A stretch of DNA of 64,000 bases from Acholoe squamosa (lineage: Eukaryota > Annelida > Polychaeta > Phyllodocida > Polynoidae). The first letter of the stretch is position 1. Every line of letters starts with the position of its first letter. A model generated the notes under the pieces. The model was not told where the DNA came from, ran no database searches, and was given only the letters and a program-made list of their open reading frames with translations. The stretch is from assembly GCA_949317995.1 (NCBI GenBank), contig OX439039.1, positions 11,895,282-11,959,281 on the forward strand. The letters are read 5' to 3'. A program made the translations under genes and the position numbers. Below, in pieces: positions 32,311 to 43,528 of this stretch.

Positions 32311-32964
32311 CATTCTTCATGCATGTGTCATGGTGTGTTTCCAGTTCCTTATCACTTGTATCAATACGGAAATCAAGGAAACATTTAAAGTTGCCTTGGT
32401 TGAGTGACTCTGAGGTGGAATCATCTCGATGGCCTCTCAGGGCAATACTTTGTCGCCCACAGAACTCAATGCACTCAATGATTGAAGAAAGAAAAGCCCT
32501 GTTCTTTTCGACCCATTCTTTCTGTGCTGAAGACATAGAAAATTCAACAATCTGTGTCTGATCATTGTGTGTAGCCAAAAAAGCTTCCAAATTGCTCTCT
32601 GTCTTTTCAGTTGTGAATGCTTAACTACATCTTCTACACATCTTTTCCATCTTACTACACTGTCAGGGAGAATACATGCTATGCAATACACCCTGTCATT
32701 GGATTTAGAATATCTTAGAAAGTTGTATTTCTCTAACCATGTAGCCAGGCATGATCTAGAAGAAACACCTGAGGTTCTTCTACTATCAGAGAACTCTCTG
32801 GTTGGGAATTTGTAGCCTGCTTCTGGTTTTCTCTGGGAAATAACTGAATATTTCCTGCTGTCAGAATGACTAGAGACAAGAGCTGGGTTCAGCACTGCAC
32901 CAAGGCTCCCGTGCAGTGTTGTCTGTAACCTCCTGTGTGGGATTTACTGTATCTTCAGGAGAGT
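32276..32964 (-). pseudogene. hAT transposase exon 2 remnant: TTF-type zinc finger and start of DUF4371
   Basis: An acceptor TTTTAG (AG at 32966-32965) joins exon 1 in frame to DSPEDTVNPTQEVTDNTARE. After a frame change the zinc finger follows, with WLEKYNFLRYSKSNDRVYC and then IAC, the W...L.Y...D..YC..C pattern of TTF fingers. A second change near 32612 leads to SNLEAFLATHND and WVEKNRAFLSSIIECIEFCG, typical of the DUF4371 start. These changes show the gene is no longer functional. Confidence 0.75.
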
Positions 32965-33271
32965 CTAAAATGCAAATGCAAAAGTTTTATACATTACACC
33001 AATAAGTCAAAAAGGACTTGGCCAAATAGCCAGGAACATCCTCTCCCTCCTCTAGTAACAGTTTGTTATATCCCCATAAGGACGACTCCATGGGAAAATT
33101 ACTAATATATTTTACATCATACTAAGTGATTGGATAAGATGTTATAGAAAATTCTTTCTCAGAATGGTAACATAGCATACTAGTCATGCTTATAGGCAAT
33201 AGTTATCAATTGTAAAACATTTATATAGATTGAGTTTTCATTAAATAGTTTCAAATAAAACAAATGCTTAC

Positions 33272-33344
33272 CTGATACATCTGCCCTGTTGCCTTTTTGC
33301 TTTTTGGTGAAAAACCTATCGATTCTTCCTTGATTCCTCTTCAT
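33272..33344 (-). pseudogene. hAT transposase exon 1 remnant
   Basis: The start MKRNQGRIDRFFTKKQKGNR resembles the short lysine/arginine-rich N-termini (MKR...FF...K) of this hAT group. After ADVS comes a canonical splice donor, CAG|GTAAGC (GT at 33271-33270). I start the exon at this methionine rather than at the upstream one (33413), because the preceding residues look non-coding. Confidence 0.6.
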
Positions 33345-33420
33345 ATTCTCATTTAATGAATGTGGGAGGTGTGAACAGCTTAATATCCAAAAGACAAATG
33401 GCCAATTCAACAATGATTAT

Positions 33421-34529
33421 ATTGCTCCTCTTGACGTTCAGAGTTTGAGACAACAATGATTATGAGTGAAAGGGTCACTGTCTGACCTGTTTTAGATCAA
33501 CTCATCCTATACACAGGCTTTGAAGACATGGCTGGAACCTAAATGAGAGATACCTTCAAATTGATATTTTGGTATATACTACCTCCCCACACTCATTACG
33601 TATAGCTAACCCAAAATGACTAACATATTTTCAATATTTGTAGCTACACTATCCCCTACACTAGTGTCCTACTACACATGTTGCAAAAGCAATACGCCTA
33701 GAGATGGTATGTACACCACAGCTTGTCTATTGCTCTAATGTCGTCTGGCTTCATGCCAAGGTCGTCTGAGTTGTAGTCAAATTAGGCCATTGTTTTTGTG
33801 CCGGCTCTGTCATGCACTGAAAACATTGGCAAGTCAGAAACGTATAGGTGCTGGTGCCTTTAGCAACTTCAAACTAACAATACCAAAATACAATGCGCTA
33901 TGAGGCAAGTATGACAACTTTAGGTCGGTATATGACAACCCTAGTTCATCATTTTGAGTACCCTTTTGACCTTTATTTGCGGGGAAATCAGGAGAGTGTA
34001 GGGTACAACACTGGGCACACGACCTATTTAGTCAGCACTTTTTATACTGTTCTTTACCTTCTTTTATGTCTGCACAAAACCATACTTAGATCTTTATTTG
34101 GTATAGCTGAATGGCATGCAACGACTCATTAGGCCATTTTAAACACGGAGGATTGACTACTCAAAAGTATACATTGATGAGTCTCATATTACAGTGTGTT
34201 TTCAGTGTAGAGGGTGTATGGGGTGCGGTGATGTGAAGGAGTCTGTGAGATCGTGGGAAACATAGTTGCCAGTTTCCAGACGCGGCAGAAGTGCAGGTGC
34301 TGGATGGGGACCAGACACCCCTCCACCACAGACGTCTAAGTCTGGGCCAAATTTTTGAAAGTGGCACTTTTGGCCCTGACAAAGCAAAAAGAGTGAAACT
34401 CAAAATAAGTTAAAACAACTTCATTACATTCAAAGGGCAATGTCTTGGCGCCATAAAAACACCTGACGTACACAGCAACTCTTAGCAGGTCCTTTTTTAT
34501 ATGCGTTCAAAGATAACCTGTTGTAATTT
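33421..34529. other. Non-coding stretch, nothing recognised
   Basis: Unique-looking DNA. No hAT terminus could be found here. The 79- and 80-codon frames at 33893-34132 and 34161-34403 have no signatures. Confidence 0.4.
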
Positions 34530-34906
34530 GTGTTACTCCCTGCTCGAAATTCAGAGACCAACTAGACATACCTCTTAACTATGTCCTAATGACTCCTAAA
34601 CCCATTTACAACTTCTACTAGTAGGTATGTATCATGATTCCAAAAATGAATCCTTCAAAAACTTTCCGAAATATCGGATATCGAACTTTTGGCATTGATG
34701 GATTTTTCTGAGAATTTGTTTCTAAAACCCCAATTTTCTTCTAGCTTTGTCAAAAGTTGTCAAATAATCACCAAAATTCACCTATATTAGCTTCAATATG
34801 CATACTTTAATATGCAACTACTATCTCTTCCATATCTAGCAGTAGTTTGTGATAGGACTAGTCACAAGTTGGACCACAATTTGACTTTTTGAGCAGGGAG
34901 TAACAC
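34530..34906. mobile_element. Family C inverted-repeat element 1
   Basis: It begins GTGTTACTCCCTGCTC and ends GAGCAGGGAGTAACAC, a perfect 16-bp inverted pair 377 bp apart. The interior is AT-rich and non-coding. No target duplication is clear because another family C terminus starts immediately (34907). Confidence 0.7.
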
Positions 34907-35077
34907 GTCACTCCCTGCTCAAAATTAATTTCACCCCCCCCAAATGGCACAAAGTGCAAATTATGTACACAAATCTACATAAAATAGGTTAGGGGGACTC
35001 CATAACAAGCAAATGAAAAAGTAGTAGGTGGAGTTTGATGGATATTCCTCGAAAAAATTACAACATTTTCCTATCAG
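34907..35077 (+). mobile_element. Family C terminus without a partner
   Basis: GTCACTCCCTGCTCAAAATT is a further left terminus, followed by a (C)8 run. No matching inverted end occurs before the next element. Its partner may be the end at 35457 or 36062, which would make the cluster nested. Confidence 0.45.
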
Positions 35078-35457
35078 GTGTTACTCTCCGCTCAAAATTC
35101 AAATTCCACCATTGATTGGGTTAGTGGGGCTAAATAACAATATGTAGGTAACATATAACATATTTTTTTGAATAAGTGTGAGGTGCATCTATCATAAAAG
35201 CCACAAAAACAGTAATCTTTATAATATTAGGGACATGAGATGTGAAAATATGGGATAAATCTTTGGGTCCGATGCAGAATTTTGGAATTTCCACACTCAA
35301 GCAGACACTTAAGGTATTGAGATCATAACCAAATACTCCAGGAAGATGCAGGAGTGTATAATCTATCATCAGGATATCATATGTACACATTTTGATAACT
35401 GAGGGACAGGAAAGTGAGTTTTAGTGGCAGAATCTATTTTTGAGCAGGGAGTAACAC
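35078..35457. mobile_element. Family C inverted-repeat element 2
   Basis: GTGTTACTCTCCGCTCAAAA faces TTTTTGAGCAGGGAGTAACAC, 380 bp apart, almost the same span as element 1. The interior is not obviously alike. Confidence 0.65.
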
Positions 35458-35867
35458 ACATAGGGCCTGGGCAGTCGACATGCTTCAACCCCATATAACA
35501 CCCAGTCATTTAGAAATAGTGGCAAAATTCCACCACTCGCCGATGGACAACGACATTTTGGCTGATCCCTTACCTTTATTTTGCTGTAGGAATAACAATT
35601 GTTGGTAAAATTGGACAAAAAATGTATCAAACAATAGCCGGAAGTGTCCTTGTTGTGATTCAAAAAGACCCATATGGATGTGCTGTGCGAGGGATGATAG
35701 AGATGTCATCTGGTTTAGCGCCAAAGAACTTGGTCTACAAATAGCACAACGATTCGATATGGGACCAATTTTTGTTCATGATTAATTAGGAGGTGCCAAT
35801 ACACTATGCAAAGCAAAAATTTACTGTATTGAAGCAGTAGAATTTGATTCATTAACCGAAATGTTAA
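35458..35867. other. Spacer between family C elements
   Basis: About 400 bp with a 72-codon minus frame (35506-35724) of ordinary amino-acid composition. It is not recognisable. It could be interior sequence of a larger parent element. Confidence 0.3.
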
Positions 35868-36062
35868 ATGTTACTCCCTGCTCAAAATGTGTATGCCAAT
35901 ACACTTTAGGGTCAGGAGTAAAAGATAATGGGTGTGGCCACAAACTTTCCATATCATATGAACCCCTCAAATGTCCCTCAAAATTAAATGTAGCATGGAT
36001 GGTAGAAACAGAATATGTCATTGGTATTTTGAGGAGGTTTATTTTTGAGCAGGGAGTAACAT
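35868..36062. mobile_element. Family C inverted-repeat element 3, short
   Basis: ATGTTACTCCCTGCTCAAAA faces TTTTTGAGCAGGGAGTAACA, with a 195-bp span. It is probably an internally deleted form. Confidence 0.7.
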
Positions 36063-36440
36063 AATGCTGCCTTTATTCAGTTTGAAGATTTCACCATGTA
36101 CATCGGGTTACAACCCTTTGGATCTCAGAGTTAACATATGTATTGAATTCCAAAAGTGAATTTTAGCGGTGTTGTACAGTATAAGCAGCATGTGGGGGGT
36201 GTGAAAGTTGTATTTTTTTCAGCAAAATACACACTTTTTGGTCTTTTTTCAATTCTGTAGACACATAACTCAAAAAAATTATGGTCCGATTCGCTAATGT
36301 TTACACTCATTTGAAAGCTTAGGATGTTTTCTCTTGAATGAAACCAAAAAACACCAGGCTAGTGCATAGGTTTGGACCCTATTGGTAGGTAAAGCTTAAA
36401 AACCCTGTAAAATGCTAAAAGTACCATTTTCAAAAATTTA
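36063..36440. other. Non-coding stretch, possibly transposon interior
   Basis: Long A/T runs; nothing recognised. Confidence 0.35.
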
Positions 36441-36528
36441 GCCCCTCTATGGCGGTATGTGCAGGGGTCTGAACGGCGTCCCAGCTGGCGCGCACCCCCA
36501 CGCCCCCCCCCCTCTAAATCCGCCACTG
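36441..36528 (-). mobile_element. Family E-like end fragment
   Basis: On minus it starts CAGTGGCGGATTTAGAGGGG and is G-rich, as in the complete element at 49.2 kb. The other end is not identifiable. Confidence 0.55.
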
Positions 36529-38994
36529 GACTCTCTCCTTGCAGGGCTAGGGTCTTCAGGATCGTCTGGTATTGTCCATGAAGCCCCTGTGGATTGCAGT
36601 GCAAGCAAGGGGTGTACGTTATGATGTATGAATATCCACGCTAGGAGTCTGTATACAGGACTTAACGTTTACATACAGAAGCCATACAACCATCAGTGTG
36701 CATGTGGAGACATGTGTGAGCAAACAGGCAGAAAGGGGGGTTTATGGGCTCTCTCATCGGGTGTCATTTTTGATCACCTCCTCACGTGTGGTTTATAGTG
36801 CTGTAGGTGGCATATCTGTAGGGGGTTTGGTAAATGAATGGTTTGTAGGTGCTGGTTAGGCTATCTTGTTGAGTTTCATGAGTTTGGTCACAAAAAAAGG
36901 AAATATTTGTGGCATCCCTGCAATGTTTTGGTTGATATGAAATATACATCTATATAGCTATACACAACTTCTTTTCTGGGTACACTAACAACTTCACTTC
37001 TGGCTATACACTGACAACTTCATTTCTATCATTTGCCAATTGGAATAAAGCACAAATAATTTCGTTATTTGGGCATATATGTATACCACGATATTTTGGC
37101 TTATAATAATTTATTTCTTATTGTGTGGTTGTCAGTGATTATATATTTACAAAGAGGAAAGACTTGCTTTCCATGTGTGTACACTACCTTAAATTACCAC
37201 CCATGACCATCCATAGTATTAGTAAAAAAATCACCAATTATTGTCTTTCATACAAGCATTATAAAATATGATGTGATATAATACCATTATGTTCAATATG
37301 TGTCCTTGTTTCTGTGACTAACCACAGACACATGTATAGAGACCCTTGCCATCCCTATCTCCAAGGGCCAGAACTGCAATATACCCATGTCCATCCCTGG
37401 CTACTAGCAGCCATAAACTTCTAACACAGTCCCTTGCTTACATGATCCATCAAAGGCGGTGGAAGATGTTCACAAAATGTAATGAATTTTATATTAACCT
37501 GATCTATCACGAAGGAGTGTGGTTGACAGGGTCAGCCCACTTTGTATATGGAGTAGCCTGATGATGAGGCCTTTCTCACTGCTACTTACTATACTACTAG
37601 GGAGAGAGTGAGCTACACAGTGTTTTATATATAGGTACCAGGGGTCCAAGGATATCTCTGGTCTATCCATGTGATGTAAAAAGTAGAACCTTTTATCATC
37701 ACCCACCTTTAAATAGCTCCTTCCGTATATATAATTAAGTATCGACTTCGCAATTGTATTGAAATTAAAATGCTCTCGGTGAAGAAGTTAATATTTACCT
37801 GTACATGCCCATAAATAGGTCATAGCATTTCAATGTAAAAATGAAATGGTTGATAGATAGCTTGGGCTGAGTACGACAAGGCACCAACTCAAACTTCTAC
37901 CTGTGAAAATGATTACAATATATATAGCATTGATGTTTCACGTATATTGTAATCGAAATACTGCCTTTGAAGTCATATCAGGGGTCTAGTCGCCTCACCA
38001 CAAACGTACAACTTCAAGGTAAACCTGCGAGCAGAATTAATCATTGTAAGCAGTGTGCTAAGTATGATATATCTATCCCAAAATACTCCAGTAGCCTCTC
38101 AACTTTCAGCACACTGACGCAGCCGGTATTTAGGATTAGAGTTACAATGGCCGTAATCTAGGTCGGCAGGTAAAGGGAAGTCATGTACACTTGTAAATAA
38201 AAGTTTTATCAAGGGAATAGATTCTTCAAGATTTCCAACTGCTTTCATTTATTAGTTAAACAACTGTGAACATGACAAAACATATTATACCAAATAAAGT
38301 TCTCAAATCTAGATACTATAATGATCTCAAGATTTATATCAGCTTATCTCCAGTCACCCTTAAGTGAATGACTGGTTCTTCTTCCTGTAGAAGGTGATGT
38401 GCTTGAGAAACTCGCGGGTTCTACTTGAGAAGTGGTCATCTCCCCAAAGTTACCCAGTTTCGAGCCTTCCCAACTGGGGTTCTGTTCAGTGGAACACCTT
38501 CACTGGGTCATCTACTAGACCTACTACTACTGACTACCGTCGCCGAGTCCCTGGGTACATCGTTTATGGTATTTGCTTTCGCAGCCATCTCCCCCAGCAA
38601 AGCCATGCTAAATCCCCAGTTTGCACTCAGTAGGTCCACAGGGTCTTATCTGAGGTCTAGGTAGGTGGGTGGATTGAGTGGGCTATGGCAAGGGGAGGTC
38701 ACTCCAGGGCGGGGAGGGTGGAAAGGGGAATAGAGGAGACGGCAGGAGGGCGGACGGGCAGGGAAATGGGGTCGGTGGACGAGTTGCCAATAGGCTGTCA
38801 ATGACGGACTTGGTGCGGGGAAGTGGAGATATGGATTATCTATACACGTCTGGTTTAGATGAAGACACATCCAAGCGGCGTGAAATAGGCCAGCTTGGTG
38901 GTCAGGGCTTTATTAAATTAGGGGAATACATGCAGTAGTAGAAGTAGTAGTAGATTGTGGTCCTTATGGTGACGTGTGCTGTCAGGTGTGCGTG
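36529..38994. other. Long non-coding stretch, nothing recognised
   Basis: About 2.4 kb without repeats of the named families. A G-rich plus-strand patch lies at 38660-38790. The frames at 38394-38664 and 38646-38938 overlap in several phases and show no domain. Confidence 0.4.
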
Positions 38995-39219
38995 GGTCTA
39001 AGAGCACGGGCGTGGACTGGTTACTAGGTTTAGTCTGTGTAGGTGTTATCCATATATGCTATAGAAGGGTGAGAAACTAAAGGGAACAGTGCTGCCCTCT
39101 GGTGCTTTTATTTGCTATGCACAGACTTTGATTACGGAGGTGAGTGGTGACTTTGCCAAAGTAACCCCTCACCACCTACACAGACTAAACCTGGTAACTA
39201 GTCCACACCCGTGGTCTAG
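38995..39219. mobile_element. MITE with about 48-bp terminal inverted repeats
   Basis: The left arm runs through CACGGGCGTGGACT and TAGGTTTAGTCTGTGTAGGTG. The right arm has the complement, CACCTACACAGACTAAACC ... AGTCCACACCCGTG. Outermost bases are GTCTA...TAGAC. The 225-bp element has no coding capacity. Its centre carries a CTCF-like motif. Confidence 0.8.
39088..39105 (-). promoter_or_regulatory. CTCF-like motif inside the MITE
   Basis: On minus the sequence reads GCACCAGAGGGCAGCACTG, agreeing with the vertebrate/bilaterian consensus CCASYAGRKGGCRS at all but one base. Occupancy is unknown. Confidence 0.35.
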
Positions 39220-39813
39220 ACGTAGATACCATTATTATATCCACACCCACGTCTTCTGATAAACAGATCTAACCTAATAGGCACACCCAGACAGATCACT
39301 TTGAAAAAGGTTGAACTTAACCCTTTGAAGTTAAGAACCGCATGGGGATATATGATAACCCTTATTCACAATTATTTCAAGGCCGATAACTGGACTTTGG
39401 TAGACCTGTAAGCTATTTGTTTAACCCATATAGTGAGGGCCAAGATCTGAGAAAGAGCCCTCTATAACAGAGTGTAAGGCAAGTGTTCTGAGGGTTGGAT
39501 TAGGGTAATTTAGGTATGCTGAATTCAAATCTGCCAGATGACATTTGATATTTTCACTTTTTACCCCCGAAATTGCAAAAACCAAATGGGTGACATTTTT
39601 TACTTAAAATTATCAGATATGAGCAGATTTAAGGTAATGTACGCTGCTGCAATTGGGGATATAAGCCTAAAATGAATAAGCTGAGTCCTCAGAGGTCACT
39701 AAACATGTATCTGTTATTAGACTTTTGAAATCCAAGATGGCTGCCCGAGTAAGAATAACTTGGTCCTGGGGTCAATATCTATATTTCTGTCGCAGAAATT
39801 TATATAGCAAATG
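39220..39813. other. Non-coding stretch, AT-rich
   Basis: TTAACCCTTTGAAGTTAAG at about 39319 resembles a lone piggyBac-type terminus. Nothing else is recognised. Confidence 0.35.
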
Positions 39814-39900
39814 TATGGCTCAATCGCTTGACAGAGGCCAAGTTGACTATCAACATTAAACCCATATATCACTTGGCCTCTGTCGCGCGATTGAGCCATA
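39814..39900. repeat. Hairpin with 30-bp stem and 27-nt loop
   Basis: The arms 39814-39843 and 39871-39900 pair at all but two or three positions, with TATGGCTCAATCGC and ACAGAGGCCAAGT as matched blocks. A diverged single-arm relative lies at about 40098-40165. This suggests a small MITE rather than a unique RNA gene. Confidence 0.75.
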
Positions 39901-40097
39901 AGTTTCTGCCACAGAGGCCTGATGAAGTATCAATGTAAGTTATAAGAAAAAAGAAAGAAAACCTCCCACTTCCTTCAGTGAAAATTCGCTTCCTATGCAT
40001 TTGCACCAGACGACCACGTGATCACTCATATTATACATTAACTGAAATCAGAGGCAGATTCTTCCGAAATGTTGTGTAACATCGAGAGTCGACTTGA

Positions 40098-40165
40098 CCT
40101 CTATCGTAGCAATTTACATAGGGAATGTATGGCTCATTCGCCGCCGAAAAGCCAAGTGGACTATG
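40098..40165 (+). repeat. Diverged relative of the 39.8-kb hairpin arm
   Basis: It shares GTAGCAATTTACATAGGGAA / TGTATGGCTCATTCGC and GCCAAGTGGACTAT with 39790-39850 at reduced identity. Confidence 0.55.
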
Positions 40166-42047
40166 AGTCTTAGGGTTAGGATTAAATTAATGGATTTCAC
40201 TAATTATTAGACACAGATTCCCATTAGACAAATGACATCTGTAATACGGTTATGACAGTTATATAACGTCGTCCCTGTGAATGTTCTGAGAGCCTGTCAA
40301 CTGACCAGAAGTGATTAAGAAAATTGTGTTATTTGATTGTGCTAATTGTAAAATGATTTTAATTAAGCCCATTTGCTGCCTTAGTCATCAGTTGTGGAAC
40401 ATCTAGCCCCACATATATTCTTCTTCTGTGGAATCGCTCATGAGTACCTGTTTGCCTCCATCCCCCCCACCTCAGATAAGACCTTATCGTCAGTAGGCTA
40501 AATACACCAGTGTGGTCATCTATTGAATATATTATATTGGTAACCTCTCTCTATTGCATGTAGAGTCCACATGGGAATCAAACACAAGTGAAAGATATCG
40601 TGTAGAGCTAACAGGCCTAGTCGTCTGCTTGATTTATTCCCACGCGGCTGGCCAAGACAGGATAGAAAAGAACGATTGTGGATATGCATTTATTAGCCTT
40701 ATTTTATGCAGACCGATAGCTTAGCACAAATCTAGCTAAACTGACTTTTATATGACCTGCTGATGTGGACATAGATCTGAGGGTAATGCACAGACCTTTT
40801 TAACTGTAAAGTGGATTTTCTGCAAAGAAAAGGTACAGTAAAGTGCTAATTCATCAGAAATCCCTGTGGAAATATTAGTAACACATTTTTCCCAATTTGC
40901 CATAGAACCGTCCCCAAATTCACCTTTACAGTGATCTCTTTGCCAAACTCGTGAAAACGCAGCGTCTCCAGCACTGATGAGACGCTGACCTCCATCCGGG
41001 ACCTTTGTGTAGCAGCATTCCTGTAGGTAATCTGTCCTGTCTGACCTGATAGGATCAGGACAGCGGTCAGCTGGAAGACCCCAGGTGCACCACCTGCACA
41101 CTGGGGGGGGGGGTGGTATTGTAGTACCAAGGATCTTCAAGATGGCTTTGTTTGTACTTTATGTCCTAAATGTTGGGCAGGCATGACTGGTAAATTCATC
41201 TGAATCGCTCTACTGTTTTTTCAATATATGTTCTGACACTATCATTTCTTTAGATATATCTATAGATGCATAACCATCACAAAGGTAGCATACCATTGTT
41301 CTCCACTGCAGACAATTGCTTCTGAGATATGACCTCAATAGTCTAGTATAGGTTTTTCTCAGCAGGTGTCTAGAGACGACTTTGGTGAACCCCCGGAGGC
41401 AATGCATGAAGGTAAAAGGCAGGTGATAAGGCCGCCATGGAGTAATTTCTAGCTCTCTGAGGACAGCATGATAACTCAAAACCCATATTTATTTGTCATC
41501 GTGGTGAACAAATCAAGTTCAGGCTAATGGTGCTTAATATGTACATAATGCAGGTGTATCAAGCAAAAAGGATCAACATGGTCCATGAATATAGCTCTAA
41601 TGAGTTACTCAATAGGGGTTGCATCTAAGTATAATGATAACACCAGGTCATGGTGCATCCAGGCATTATGTTGCTGCCAAAGTGTTAAAAGGTCACTTGA
41701 TCCTTATATTCCCATTAAGGTCGGTCCTCCCACTCCAGAGTCCCTCTCCCCAGCAGCCCTAACCTCGATCTTCCAGTTCCCACATCCAACACAAGGGCTA
41801 AAGTGGGACTGGGATCATCCTTCAGTCCGAATGAATCCCTGTAACATGCAGGCAACAATTATCTAGGTAACTGACCGTGGTGATTTCTGTAATATAATTA
41901 CGTGAGCAGGTGGGAACATCACAAATCCTTTACCAAGGGAAGTCAAGGGGATGTTCCTGGGAATTCAGAGAAAATCACTTTCATAAGACACAATTCAGTT
42001 GTTGCACGAGGTACAAAAGTGGTAGTCAGTTTGCACAACGTATATCC
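40166..42047. other. Long non-coding stretch with a homeodomain-motif-rich part
   Basis: At 40310-40400 several AT cores (GTGATTAAG, GCTAATTG, TTTAATTAAGC) cluster without repeats and could be regulatory. Around 40800-40935 faint family B blocks (TTGCCATAG...CCCCAAA) are suspected. The 130-codon minus frame at 40748-41140 is not recognisable. Confidence 0.35.
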
Positions 42048-42258
42048 CCAACCCAAACTGAGTGAGTGAGTGAGTAATAGATGTTTAACGCCATTTCGAC
42101 AGCTAAGGTCATATTCATGGCGAGAACGACATTACACAATTTCACAGAGGAATGTGTCAGTGCCCACGCATATCTGCACCACACACATCCTGAGGGGATA
42201 GGAAAGATGAGAAGTAGACCCTTTTAAGTGGGCTAGGGAAGCCCACCAACCCAAACTG
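42048..42258 (-). mobile_element. (ACTC)n-tailed SINE, copy 3, 13-bp target duplication
   Basis: The body is 42061-42245, flanked by perfect CCAACCCAAACTG at 42048-42060 and 42246-42258. On minus it runs TGGGCTTCCCTAGCCCACTT to GGCGTTAAACATCTATTACT and an (ACTC)n tail. Only a handful of bases differ from copy 1, mostly in one ten-base patch. Confidence 0.9.
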
Positions 42259-42714
42259 TGCCATTAAAGCGTTTCATAGGCTCTACCACAGACTATGCTC
42301 TACTTCATTCTGTAGAAGTCAAAGACTGCGCCACCCTTCGCAAGAGGTATAAGAGGAGGGGCAGTCCTGAACTGACCCGGACTAAACTATAGTGCAGTCT
42401 AGTGGAGGGCCTATGAAATTGTCGTAGTGAACTTCTCTTGCATGGTAATTGGTTGACATCAGCAGTACTTTATCCAAGTCTGCCCTGCTGCCTTGAGAAA
42501 TTACCTTACGACCACCTGCTGCCTTGAAGAATTACCTTACGATCACCTTCCACGTGAGATTACATTGAATAAAAGAAGTCGCCTGACTTCATTGAAACGA
42601 AAAAAAAAGAATCCTGGACGATCATTCTTAAAAGTAGGTAACAGTGATTTCACACTGTTTTATACATTTTTTCCAGTCCGTGGCTAAATTGGAAACTGGA
42701 AGATCGAGATATCA
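42259..42714. other. Non-coding stretch, nothing recognised
   Basis: A 30-bp near-duplicate step (CTGCCTTGARRAATTACCTT) occurs twice at about 42489 and 42520. Confidence 0.4.
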
Positions 42715-42850
42715 GGAGGAGGAGCTGTCTACATGGCATGCATCAATCACGGTGTGGAGTGGTGATTAATTGGCCTTATCGGCAGGCATTAATCACCCAT
42801 TTATGGTCTGTTTGCGTGCTATAATTACCGCTCACAGGTAGCCTACACGT
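42715..42850. promoter_or_regulatory. Candidate enhancer with inverted Hox/PBX-type sites
   Basis: TGATTAAT (42763-42770) and its reverse complement ATTAATCA (42788-42795) lie 17 bp apart. CCCATTTATGG follows at 42796, TATAATTACCG at 42820 and TCAATCA at 42743. The stretch is repeat-free. Motifs are visible; function is inference. Confidence 0.3.
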
Positions 42851-43462
42851 GAGCTAACACACAAAAAGGGGCTTTCATAGAGGTATACATGGATGAGCAT
42901 GTTTGCCTGCCTGGCGTGAGTGGTGGACTGGAAAGCAAGTGACAGCCAGGACTGTATAGTGCGGATGATTGAGCTCCTCAATACTGGTGCCTTTTAACTC
43001 CTGTGTCTTGCTTAATTCTTATCACTTAAGGACCTCATACCATATTGGCTTGTATAAGTGCCTGGGTGTGCATAAATGTCAAGACTGGTGCTTATTCAAG
43101 ACCCGGTGCTTATACTGCAGGTAATACGGTAATGGTTTAGATGATGTATTCATTTGTAGACATGATGACCAAATGCAGCACCTTAGAATTAGTTTGCCAT
43201 TGCTGCTTCGTTGCGCCCAGCCTCAATCTTCCAGGCCCTATAGTGGGCCTGGAAGATTTCTTATCAGATCACTGCAATTCCTCCTCTAAAATGATCCAGG
43301 ATCCTGAATCATTTTCTCATAAGGTAGTGGCCTCACTGATTGGTGCATTCCCCTATGTGCTAATGAATATTTATGAATGAAGTTTGTTCCCCTGTGACCA
43401 TATCTGTTGCAACTTCATTACTAGAACCAGCAGGCTCAATGCAACTACAAAACTTCGGCTTA
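42851..43462. other. Non-coding stretch with worn GGTGCTTAT repeats
   Basis: GGTGCTTAT-like steps at about 42985, 43090 and 43105 resemble the remnant at 3.2 kb. No gene is seen. Confidence 0.35.
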
Positions 43463-43528
43463 GCCTGGGATTGAACTCACAACCCTTGGATTTGGAAACC
43501 TCTGCTCTCCCAACTGAGCTACCCAGGC
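43463..43528 (-). other. tRNA-like sequence with perfect A and B boxes (SINE head)
   Basis: On minus it has TAGCTCAGTTGG (A box) and GAGTTCAATCC (B box). GCCTGGG is able to pair with CCCAGGC at the far end. The D arm GCTC/GAGC is intact, but the 66-nt length and unpaired T stem show it is not a functional tRNA. A SINE body may follow toward 43400. Confidence 0.6.

Larger units (their letters stand above)
30654..33420 (-). mobile_element. Degraded hAT transposon of the ZMYM1/DUF4371 type
   Basis: Minus-strand pieces occur in the order expected of hAT transposases related to animal 'zinc finger MYM-type protein 1-like' proteins. They are a basic N-terminus, TTF-like zinc finger, DUF4371/RNase H-like core segments and the ETRWVERH block. 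Several reading-frame breaks and an inserted segment disable it, and the C-terminal dimerisation region is gone at the CT repeat. I could not find terminal inverted repeats or an 8-bp duplication, so the outer limits are approximate. Confidence 0.85.

Noticed and set aside
40800-40935. Thirteenth family B copy
   Set aside because: Only short scattered matches; not enough order to call it.
43463-43528. Functional tRNA gene
   Set aside because: A and B boxes are perfect, but the T stem does not pair and the length is 66 nt; better explained as a SINE head or pseudogene.
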